Positions 38,314 through 44,049 of a stretch of DNA of 44,049 bases are shown piece after piece; the first letter of the stretch is position 1; each line of letters opens with the position of its first letter. The notes beneath the pieces were generated by a model. The model was given only the letters and a program-made list of their open reading frames with translations. It searched no databases and was not told the DNA's origin. Position numbers and translations under genes: made by a program. Source of the stretch: Litorihabitans aurantiacus (GTDB lineage Bacteria > Actinomycetota > Actinomycetes > Actinomycetales > Beutenbergiaceae); contig NZ_BSUM01000003.1 in the NCBI RefSeq assembly GCF_030161595.1, forward strand, positions 1 to 44,049. Reading direction: 5' to 3'.

Positions 38314-38673
38314 TCACGCTCCTGCTGGCACTAACGAGTAGATGCTGAGCCGGTTGCCGTCCGGATCGACGAAGTCGAAGTAGTTCACCGCGCTCTCGAC
38401 GTGCTGGAGCGGTCCGACGGCGACCCCCAGGCTCATCAGTCGCTCGTGTTCGAGCGCGGCGTTGGTGACCCCCAGGCGCAACACGACCTCGGCGCCCGAA
38501 CGTGCAGTGGGCTCCGACCCCAGCTGGAGCCACACCGGTCCCACCTTGAACTCCACCACGTCGTCGTCGGGCTCAAGACCCGGCTCGATGAGTTCGAGAA
38601 CCCTGCGATACCAAAGAACTGCTGCCGCTAGATCGGCGACGGGCAGTCCGACAGTCACACTCGAGATATTCAT
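38314..38673 (-). CDS. VOC/glyoxalase-superfamily protein
   Basis: A 119-residue protein with the paired beta-alpha-beta-beta-beta modules of the vicinal-oxygen-chelate fold: SVTVGLPVADLAAAVLWYRR at the start and NYFDFVDPDGNRLSIYSL at the end. The candidate metal ligands are incomplete: a Glu is present in the first module but the usual His is lacking. It may thus be a binding (resistance-type) protein or an isomerase with other ligands. ATG 38673 is preferred. It ends upstream of the response regulator and has no close partner. Confidence 0.78.
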   Translation of the reverse strand: MNISSVTVGLPVADLAAAVLWYRRVLELIEPGLEPDDDVVEFKVGPVWLQLGSEPTARSGAEVVLRLGVTNAALEHERLMSLGVAVGPLQHVESAVNYFDFVDPDGNRLSIYSLVPAGA

Positions 38674-38696
38674 CGGACCATCCTCACGGACACGGT

Positions 38697-39538
38697 TCAG
38701 GGTCTCGGTGCGTTCTCGGGTCCGTGGGCGGGACGCAGGACGTACCCCACGCTGTGAACGTTGTGGATCAGGGAGTCCGGTCGGCGTCGACCTTCCGACG
38801 CAGGTAGTGGATGTAGAGATCCAAAGTTTTGGGGTTGACGGTGTAGTCGTAGTGCCAGACACGGTCGGCGATCTGCGCCTTCGACATCACGCGTCGGGGG
38901 TTGCGCATCAGCAGGCGCAAGAGGTCGAACTCCGTGATCGACAGGTGTAGCTCCTGATCGCCGCGTCGCACCTCGCGCGTGATCTCGTCGAGCTCGAGAT
39001 CCCCGACCCGGTAGGTCGAGGGCAGGCGGGGCGCCTGGCCCCCCACGCCGCGTAGGAGGTCGCGCACGCGAGCAGCGAGATCCTCAGCGCTGAACGGGCG
39101 TCGCAGGTAATCATCACCGCCGGCGGTCACACCTGGCAGACGCCGGTCGTGCTCACCCGGGCCCGTCACCAGCAGCGCCGGGACCTGACGCGCCCTCCGG
39201 ATCTTTGCCAGCACGGCAATCGGATCCGCGTCGAGGATCCCCGCGTTCAGGATCACGACGTCTGGGTCGAGCACCGTAGCGGTGGCGAGGACGTCCTCGG
39301 CCCGCGCGGCAAGACGCACCTCCATCCCCTCCCCGCGCAGCACGCCAACGACAATGTCGGCCAGGACCGGGTTCTTGAGCTGCACGAGCACCCGCCACAC
39401 CGTGGCGGAGGCCCCAGCAGAGGGGGCGGGAACGCTGGCCGGGCCGCCGTCAGACGGCGGAGAAAGGGCCGCAGTACCGATCACCCATCCATCATCCTCC
39501 CGTGTGAAACGGAACCGGACCATGCCGGTAGCAGTCAC
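38697..39538 (-). pseudogene. OmpR-type response regulator with degenerate receiver, frameshifted at its C-terminus
   Basis: About 280 residues. The receiver (about 47-160) lacks its key residues. The expected phospho-acceptor Asp is Asn98 in VVILNAGIL. The N-terminal acidic pair is missing (VLVQLKNPV). The conserved Lys is Arg146/147 in DYLRRPF. The C-terminal winged helix (about 170-256) has ITEFDLLRLLMRNPRRVMSK and TLDLYIHYLRRKVDADRTP. There the frame stops early. One base added to the G run 38771-38773 gives LIHNVHSVGYVLRP, the standard end of OmpR wings, with the stop at 38697. So the break is probably an error, while the lost acceptor is real. GTG 39538 or ATG 39523 is the start. Confidence 0.78.
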
Positions 39539-39656
39539 TGCCCGACCTCAGAACTTCCGTAGAGACCTCTGCCGCAGCTGCCACGACACACCTAGGCTCG
39601 ATCCTGATCACGGCGTGCCAGATGGGCGCCGGCTCCCCAACACTTCGGAGAATCCT

Positions 39657-40064
39657 GTGCCCGTCAACTTCTCGCACCCCGAGGGCCTGCTGAAGCAGAC
39701 CGACTACTCGCCTGTCGCGGTCGCCACCGGCTCGCGTCTCATCGTGCTCGCCGGCCAGGCGGGCGTCACGGCCGACTTCGAGCCCGCCGCACCCGACCTC
39801 GCCGGACAGGTCCGAGCCGCCCTGCACAACATCGCCGTCGGAGTCCGCGGCGCCGGTGGCGCACCCGCAGACATCGCTCGCCTCACCTTCTACATCGTGG
39901 ACTGGCAGCCCTCGATGTGGGAGGACGTTCTGGCCGGGATCGCACACGCACAAGAAGTCGACGGATTCCCGACGCCCGCGCCGCCCGTGACCATCATCGG
40001 AGTTCAAGCGCTCTTCACACCCGACTTCGTCGTCGAGATCGAAGCCATCGCAGTCACCGACTAG
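39657..40064 (+). CDS. RidA/YjgF-family protein
   Basis: A 135-residue protein with the Rid pattern: SPVAVATGSRLIVLAGQAGV, a helix QVRAALHNIAVGVRGAGG, LTFYIVDWQP, and TIIGVQALFTPDFVVEIEAI at the end. RidA deaminates reactive enamine/imine intermediates from PLP enzymes, using an Arg near the C-terminus. Here that position (ALFTPDFVVEIEA) lacks the Arg of the classical RidA group, so it likely belongs to another Rid subgroup with a different reaction. GTG 39657 is preferred, after CGGAGAA. It is followed by a terminator hairpin. Confidence 0.82.
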   Translation: MPVNFSHPEGLLKQTDYSPVAVATGSRLIVLAGQAGVTADFEPAAPDLAGQVRAALHNIAVGVRGAGGAPADIARLTFYIVDWQPSMWEDVLAGIAHAQEVDGFPTPAPPVTIIGVQALFTPDFVVEIEAIAVTD

Positions 40065-40116
40065 GGGCCCCACCGCGTGCCGGTGCGCATCGTGTGGCAC
40101 GTGTCCAGGTGTGCCG

Positions 40117-40144
40117 AACGGCCCCGTCGATCGACGGGGCCGTT
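40117..40144 (+). terminator. 28-base perfect palindrome after ridA
   Basis: AACGGCCCCGTCGA followed directly by its complement, TCGACGGGGCCGTT. The stem is 14 bp without a separate loop, so in practice it has a short loop. It lies between converging genes (Rid on plus, MDR on minus), which fits a shared terminator. Confidence 0.72.
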
Positions 40145-40274
40145 CCGGCAGGGCTAGTACCGGCGCGAGTGGCCCTTCCATTCCGCTGCTGGGCCCGTGG
40201 GGTTCGCCTCGGAGCTCGCCGCGGTGGACCTGCACGCCGGTCGGCAACTGTGTCGGAATCGGGCTCGGTCTGAA

Positions 40275-41212
40275 TCAGTCGGTGGGAGGCAGGACGATGA
40301 CCTTGCCGTGTACCCGGCCGGCTTCGGCCTGGCTGTGCAACTCGGGCAGGTCGATCAACGTCACATGACGGGCGATGTCGATGCGTAGTTCGCCCCGGTC
40401 GACCAGCTTCACCAGGTCGGACAGGGCGGTGCGGTTCGGCTGCACGAAGATCGTTTCTCCTCGCACGTCACGCTCCTGGTCGTTCGGGGTCGGGACCATC
40501 GGAGTGGTGGAGACGACGACTCCGCCATCGCGCACCCGGCCCATGAGGGCCGCGAAGTCCTCGGCCGTGATGGGTGCGAGGTTGAGCAGCAGGTCGACGG
40601 GTTCGGTCACGGCGCTAAGAACCTCGCTCCGGGTGTGATCGACGATCTCGTCGGCGCCGTGAGCTGCGACCGACGCGGTGCTGCGCGGGCTGGCGGTAGC
40701 GATGACATACGCGCCCGCGCGCTTGGCGAGCTGCACGGCATACCCCCCGACCGGGCCCCCGCGCCGTTGATCAGGACGCGCTGGCCGAAGGTCAGACCGC
40801 CCACGTCGAACAGCGCCTGAGATGCCGTCAGCCCCACCGAGGGCAACCCGGCAGCATCAGCGAGCGGGATCGTGGCGGGCGCGGGAACGAACGATTCAGC
40901 AGGAGCCGTGACGTACTGCGCCGCTGCGCCGTCCCCGGCCATCGGGATGAAGCCCACGACCTCCTGCCCGACCGAGAGGTCCTCGACGCCGTCGCCGACC
41001 TGGTCGACTGTGCCTGAGACGTCGTACCCGGGGGTGTGCGGCAGGGTGATCGGGATCGGCAGGAACCCGCCCCGCATCCCACCGTCGGCCGGGTTGTGCG
41101 CGACACCGGCCACGCGAACGCGCACCTGACCAGCTCCCGCCTCGGGGCGGTCGACCTCCTCGTAGCGCAGCACTTCCGGGCCGCCGGTCTCGTGGAAACG
41201 CACTGCCTTCAT
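40275..41212 (-). pseudogene. MDR-type NADPH/quinone oxidoreductase, frameshifted in the cofactor loop
   Basis: About 312 residues once the frame is restored. It starts with MKAVRFHETGGPEVLRYEEV, the usual MDR opening. Then come HTPGYDVSGTVDQVGDG, VLINGAGG, YAVQLAKRAGAYVIATASP and GADEIVDHTR. It lacks the cysteine-rich structural zinc loop, so it resembles quinone oxidoreductases. The frame breaks just inside the Rossmann glycine motif, at the C run 40756-40760. Adding one base gives NGAGGPVGGYAVQL, the normal motif. It is divergent from the MarR gene, which likely represses it. A sequencing error is likely. Confidence 0.8.
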
Positions 41213-41230
41213 GATGTCCTCCTATGTAGT

Positions 41231-41301
41231 GCTTCGAGTTCGAAGCGATGTGGCGACCCTAGACCTACTCCATCTTCGAAGCAACTACTACGCACTCGAA
41301 G
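41231..41301. promoter_or_regulatory. Repeated TTCGA boxes between the MDR and MarR genes
   Basis: Three related boxes: GCTTCGAGTTCGAAGC (41231-41246), TCTTCGAAGC (41273-41282) and a CACTCGAAGTA half (41292-41302). The first is a near-perfect palindrome. They lie in the 100-base divergent gap and are good candidates for the MarR operator, with the promoters of both genes around them. Confidence 0.6.
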
Positions 41302-41310
41302 TAAGATGAC

Positions 41311-41823
41311 GTGGTGAAGACGTCACCAGCGGTACTCGACCCCTTGCAACTAGGTGCCTACTTCGCGCTGATCGAGGTCAGCAGTCTGTTGCGGCACGCC
41401 GTCGAGCAGCAGCTCAGGCGGGCCGGCGACCTCAGCTACGTGCAGTTCCAGCTGCTGGCGACTCTCGGGGATGCACCGCGGGGATGTCTGCGGATGACGG
41501 ATCTTGCCGACGGCGTGGTCTACAGCCGCAGCGGGCTGACCTATCAGGCGCAGACGTTGGAGAAGCGCGGCCTCGTCTCGCGGGCGCCCTCGAGCGAGGA
41601 CGAGCGCAGCATCGAGGTGGCGATCACCGAGGACGGGCGTTCCCTGCTCGCCGACGTCTTCCCCGGACACATCGCGATCCTGAACGACATGCTCTTCGCG
41701 CCGCTGACCGGACAGGACGTCCAGACCCTCGCTGACGTCCTGGCCCGCGCCCGCGACCACATGCGCCAAGGACCGGCGAGATCCGCGGCCCCTCGCGGGC
41801 GTGCACACCGCAGCACCAGCTGA
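41311..41823 (+). CDS. MarR-family repressor
   Basis: A 170-residue protein. The winged HTH is in the middle: QFQLLATLGDAPRGCLRMT, DLADGVVYSRSGLTYQAQTL (recognition helix) and KRGLVSRAPSSEDERSIEVA (wing, with the DxRS motif). The C-terminal dimer helix and a basic tail follow. The pattern is typical for MarR proteins that respond to redox or phenolic compounds. GTG 41311 and GTG 41314 are both possible starts. It probably represses the divergent MDR oxidoreductase gene and itself. A glycosyltransferase gene follows 21 bases after its stop and may belong to the same transcript. Confidence 0.85.
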   Translation: MVKTSPAVLDPLQLGAYFALIEVSSLLRHAVEQQLRRAGDLSYVQFQLLATLGDAPRGCLRMTDLADGVVYSRSGLTYQAQTLEKRGLVSRAPSSEDERSIEVAITEDGRSLLADVFPGHIAILNDMLFAPLTGQDVQTLADVLARARDHMRQGPARSAAPRGRAHRSTS

Positions 41824-41844
41824 CCGATCGGCCGACGTTCAACT

Positions 41845-43037
41845 ATGAGGATCCTTCTGGTGACTGCCGGCTCACGCGGCGACGTCGAGCCCTTCCTCGC
41901 CCTGGCCCGGACAGCTGCGCGAGCCGGTCATGACGTCCAGGTCGCCGGTCCGGACGGCTCTGGGGTGTCATCTGAAGGTGTCGATCTCGTGAGTCTGGGG
42001 GTGGACTACTCAGCGGTGATCCGGGATCAGGGTGTCTCGATCGGCGCGGCGCTGCGCAACTACCGCACGGTGGTGAAACCGATCATGCGGGGCGTGATCG
42101 TGGGTGCTGCACGTGCAGCCGCTGCGTTCGTTCCAGACGTGGTCCTCGCCCACCCCAAGGTGCTCTCAGCACCCCTGATCGCCGCTGCTCTCGACATTCC
42201 GCACGTGCTCGTCGAGCTGGTGCCGGCTGTCACGCCCACGCGCGCGTTCCCCGCCGCCGGCACCGTGACCGCTGATCTCGGAATCCTCAACCGGCTCACC
42301 TACCTCGGGACTTCGCATGCCTCATCGATGTTCGGTGCTGCCCTCGACGAGGCAGCGGGCCAGCTCGGCATCTCCCGCGACCAGCGACTCCCGTCCCCGG
42401 CGGCAACGCTGCTGCCCATCACCCCGACACTTCTCGAAAGGCCCGCAGACTGGCCAGCCAGCGTCCACCTCACGGGCCCGTGGATCGAACCCGTCACAAC
42501 GGAGGTGCTACCCCAGGACGTCAGCGATTTCGTCGCGGGTGGGCCGTTCATCTATGCCGGGTTCGGGTCCATGTCGGCTGGCGACCCGATCGAACGCGGC
42601 CGTGCTGTGATCAGTGCCGCCCACGCTCACGGCTACCGAGTTCTCATGGCCACTGGCCTCGGAGGAGTCGATGTTCCCGACCGGTTGCGCGGAGCCGACG
42701 TCATGGTCGTGCGATCGGTCCCCCACGGTCTGACTCTGCCGAGGGCGTCTGCCGCCATGCACCACGGGGGTATCGGGACGGTCCAAGCGGCAGCACGCGC
42801 GGGGCTCCTTCCATCATCGTTCCGTTCATCGCCGACCAGCCGTTCTGGGGCGCGATGCTGCATCGACGCGGACTCGCTCCCGCCCCGATCCCACGACGCC
42901 GCGTAAGCGCAGCGAGCCTCGGACGGGCGATACAGGCAACCTCTGCCTACCGCGGCGCCGTGGCGTCCCTCGCCAAGACCATGCAGACCGAGCAGGGCAC
43001 CAAGGCAGCACTCGAAGCGATCGAGAAGCTCACCTAA
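41845..43037 (+). pseudogene. MGT-type (UDP-)glycosyltransferase, frameshifted
   Basis: About 397 residues. MRILLVTAGSRGDVEPFLAL is the GT-B N-terminal start. The C-terminal half has FIYAGFGSMSAGDP and the family signature MHHGGIGTVQAAARAG. The frame then breaks at the G run 42801-42804. One added base gives APSIIVPFIADQPFWGAML, the conserved donor-site segment. The last residues, SLAKTMQTEQGTKAALEAIE, end at TAA 43035-43037. Such enzymes glycosylate macrolides, sterols or other small lipophilic acceptors and may give resistance. It follows MarR closely. The break fits the common G-run error. Confidence 0.8.
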
Positions 43038-43171
43038 TTAGCTGTACTGATCTTGGGTGGGTTCTTCGGCGGACCGTCGTATGAGACCGAGAGAATCTCG
43101 ACTGCACGAGACCGGGACACACCACTACCTACCCGCTACAGGCATCTCCGCCCCCTGGCATCTAACACCAG

Positions 43172-43185
43172 TAACGGTGGTGTTA
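43172..43185 (-). promoter_or_regulatory. TAAC-N6-GTTA site at the right end
   Basis: Plus strand TAAC-GGTGGT-GTTA; minus strand spacer ACCACC. It is part of a wider dyad from 43163 (TAACACCAGTAACGGTGG, then TGTTAG). It lies in the gap between the glycosyltransferase and lsr2 ends, with no start codon close by. Confidence 0.5.
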
Positions 43186-43261
43186 GTGCACACCGCGACC
43201 CTCGGTGCCTCTCGGCTTCGTGTCCTCGCGACAGCGAGGCCGGCAGTTCAGGTGGCGGTGG

Positions 43262-43593
43262 CTACTTCTGGGCGGCGTCGAACTGTTCGCGGATGTTGGC
43301 GGGGATGCGGCCGCGGTCGTTGACCTCGATGCCGTTGGCGGCAGCCCACTCGCGGATTGCGCCGGCGTCGGAGGCGACACGGGTGCGCCGGGGGAGGGGC
43401 TGGTGGTGGAGCGGCCGGCCTTGCGGGCGACGGCCTTGTAGGAGGCGAGCGCGTCGTCCAGTGCCTGACGGTTCTCGGCGCCGAGGTCGATCTCGTAGGT
43501 CTTGCCCTCGTGGGCGAAGGTGACGGTCTGAACGTCCTCGGTGATGTTTTCGTCGAGGTCGTCGATCAATGTCACGGTGGTCTTCTGCACCAT
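43262..43593 (-). pseudogene. lsr2: Lsr2-type nucleoid protein/xenogeneic silencer, frameshifted
   Basis: About 110 residues when the frame is repaired. The N-terminal dimer domain is MVQKTTVTLIDDLDENITED, TFAHEGKTYEIDLGAENRQ and ALDDALASYKAVARKAG. After the break, in the G runs 43390-43399, the other frame reads ASDAGAIREWAAANGIEVND and RGRIPANIREQFDAAQK, with the AT-hook-like RGR that inserts into the minor groove. One missing base explains the break. Lsr2 proteins silence AT-rich foreign DNA. AGGAG precedes the start, with TAGCCT further upstream. Plasmid copies are thought to help the element hide from the host silencer or lessen its effect. Confidence 0.85.
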
Positions 43594-43665
43594 GGTGCTG
43601 GGGCTCCTAGATCGTTCGGTGTCGGTCGCTTCGAGGCTAGCCTCTGGTCCTGGGAGTGAGGATCG

Positions 43666-44046
43666 TCAGTACGTCAGCCCGGCGAGGGGTGCACTGAAAG
43701 GAACCCCCGAGGGCTGCCGCCCACGGGGGTAGGGGCCGTTGTGAATTGTCCGGAAGGTGACGACGAGGTTGATCACGACGGCGACGAGGAGGACAGTCGT
43801 GGAGGGGACGCCGAAGAACCCGTCGGCTACCGATGGGCTGATGGTGAGTACGAGGTAGAGCACCCACAGCCCTAGAGCGAGGCTCGCTGTCATGGTCGCG
43901 AGGTGTCTCGCGGGGCGAGGGTTCGGATTCGTGCTGGATGGCTTGCCGGCCCGGCGTCGGTGCCGTCGGTCGAAGAGCCAGAGGCCCAGGGCGATGGTGG
44001 AGACGGCCGCCGCGGCGATGAGGTGGCCGGTCGAGGGGGCATCCAT
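43666..44046 (-). CDS. Small membrane protein with three transmembrane helices
   Basis: A 126-residue protein. Hydrophobic segments are at about 8-25 (LIAAAAVSTIALGLWLF), 51-70 (MTASLALGLWVLYLVLTIS) and 80-98 (STTVLLVAVVINLVVTF). A basic loop (RRHRRRAGKP) follows the first helix, and the end is Gly/Pro-rich. The start lies three bases from the window end, so an earlier start outside cannot be ruled out. No family was recognised. Confidence 0.62.
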   Translation of the reverse strand: MDAPSTGHLIAAAAVSTIALGLWLFDRRHRRRAGKPSSTNPNPRPARHLATMTASLALGLWVLYLVLTISPSVADGFFGVPSTTVLLVAVVINLVVTFRTIHNGPYPRGRQPSGVPFSAPLAGLTY

Positions 44047-44049
44047 GAC

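Noticed and set aside
1-44049. CRISPR array, tRNA, rRNA or riboswitch
   Set aside because: No regularly spaced direct repeats, no cloverleaf with a conserved TTCGA arm in context, and no conserved rRNA or riboswitch blocks were seen on either strand.
1-44049. Insertion sequence or transposase
   Set aside because: No DDE or serine/tyrosine recombinase motifs were found and no terminal repeats with target duplications; low-GC islands lack flanking mobile genes.
1-44049. Closed circular plasmid with joined ends
   Set aside because: The first and last bases share no overlap and the partial frame at base 1 does not clearly continue from the window end; circularity can be neither shown nor excluded.

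Overview
The window is high-GC DNA from an actinomycete (Actinomycetota). It is most likely a large part or all of a conjugative plasmid, or an integrative element with plasmid functions. The S-layer-homology repeats have the form common in Micrococcales, the secretion genes are of the SCO6880/VirB4/VirD4 type found only in actinobacteria, and several genes have leaderless promoters (a TANNNT box 6 to 8 bases before the start codon). These features suggest Micrococcales, but that is an inference. No rRNA, tRNA, CRISPR array or complete insertion sequence was seen.

Layout. 0.2-2.1 kb: a two-gene pair of lower GC, a ParA-like ATPase and a PIN-type nuclease. 2.3-3.8 kb: an HTH protein and a frameshifted zeta-toxin kinase. 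4.0-7.7 kb: mobilisation genes (MobC-like protein, MOBP-type relaxase, coiled-coil protein), with a probable oriT upstream of mobC. 8.1-9.9 kb: a low-GC cassette for a secreted S-layer-homology protein that is split by a stop codon and a frameshift. 9.9-19.0 kb, minus strand: a type IV secretion operon (DUF6668-like, two-helix pilin-like, VirB8-like, VirB6-like, SCO6880, VirB4, VirD4, DUF4913). 19.4-23.2 kb, plus strand: a divergent arm with a winged-helix regulator, a membrane protein with helical repeats, a lipoprotein, a two-domain cell-wall hydrolase and a small ribbon-helix-helix protein. 23.4-26.0 kb: a putative replication initiator and non-coding repeats that may be the origin. 26.0-29.6 kb: small plasmid genes, an NrdH-like redoxin and a ParA/ParB-like partition pair. 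29.7-44 kb: cargo, made up of a PD-(D/E)XK nuclease, two zinc-ribbon paralogues, two short-chain dehydrogenases with an AraC regulator, a nucleotidyltransferase, a histidine kinase, a response regulator with a degenerate receiver, VOC and RidA proteins, an MDR oxidoreductase with a MarR regulator, a glycosyltransferase and Lsr2.

How it works together. The relaxase and MobC would nick oriT, VirD4 would couple the DNA to the membrane channel, VirB4 and SCO6880 would power and build it, and the secreted hydrolase would open the wall. The initiator, ParA/ParB and possibly the zeta module maintain the element. A recurrent dyad, TAAC-N6-GTTA, sits before several maintenance genes and also in the cargo, which suggests one element-wide regulator or a centromere-like set of sites.

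Quality warning. At least nine genes are broken by what looks like one missing base in a run of G or C, and the product reads through normally once the base is restored. The pattern fits uncorrected homopolymer errors better than independent gene decay, so those entries are typed as pseudogenes only because of the sequence as given. The most interesting candidates for new biology are the ParA-PIN pair, the TAAC-N6-GTTA site set, the response regulator lacking its phospho-acceptor, and the duplicated small Cys/His proteins.
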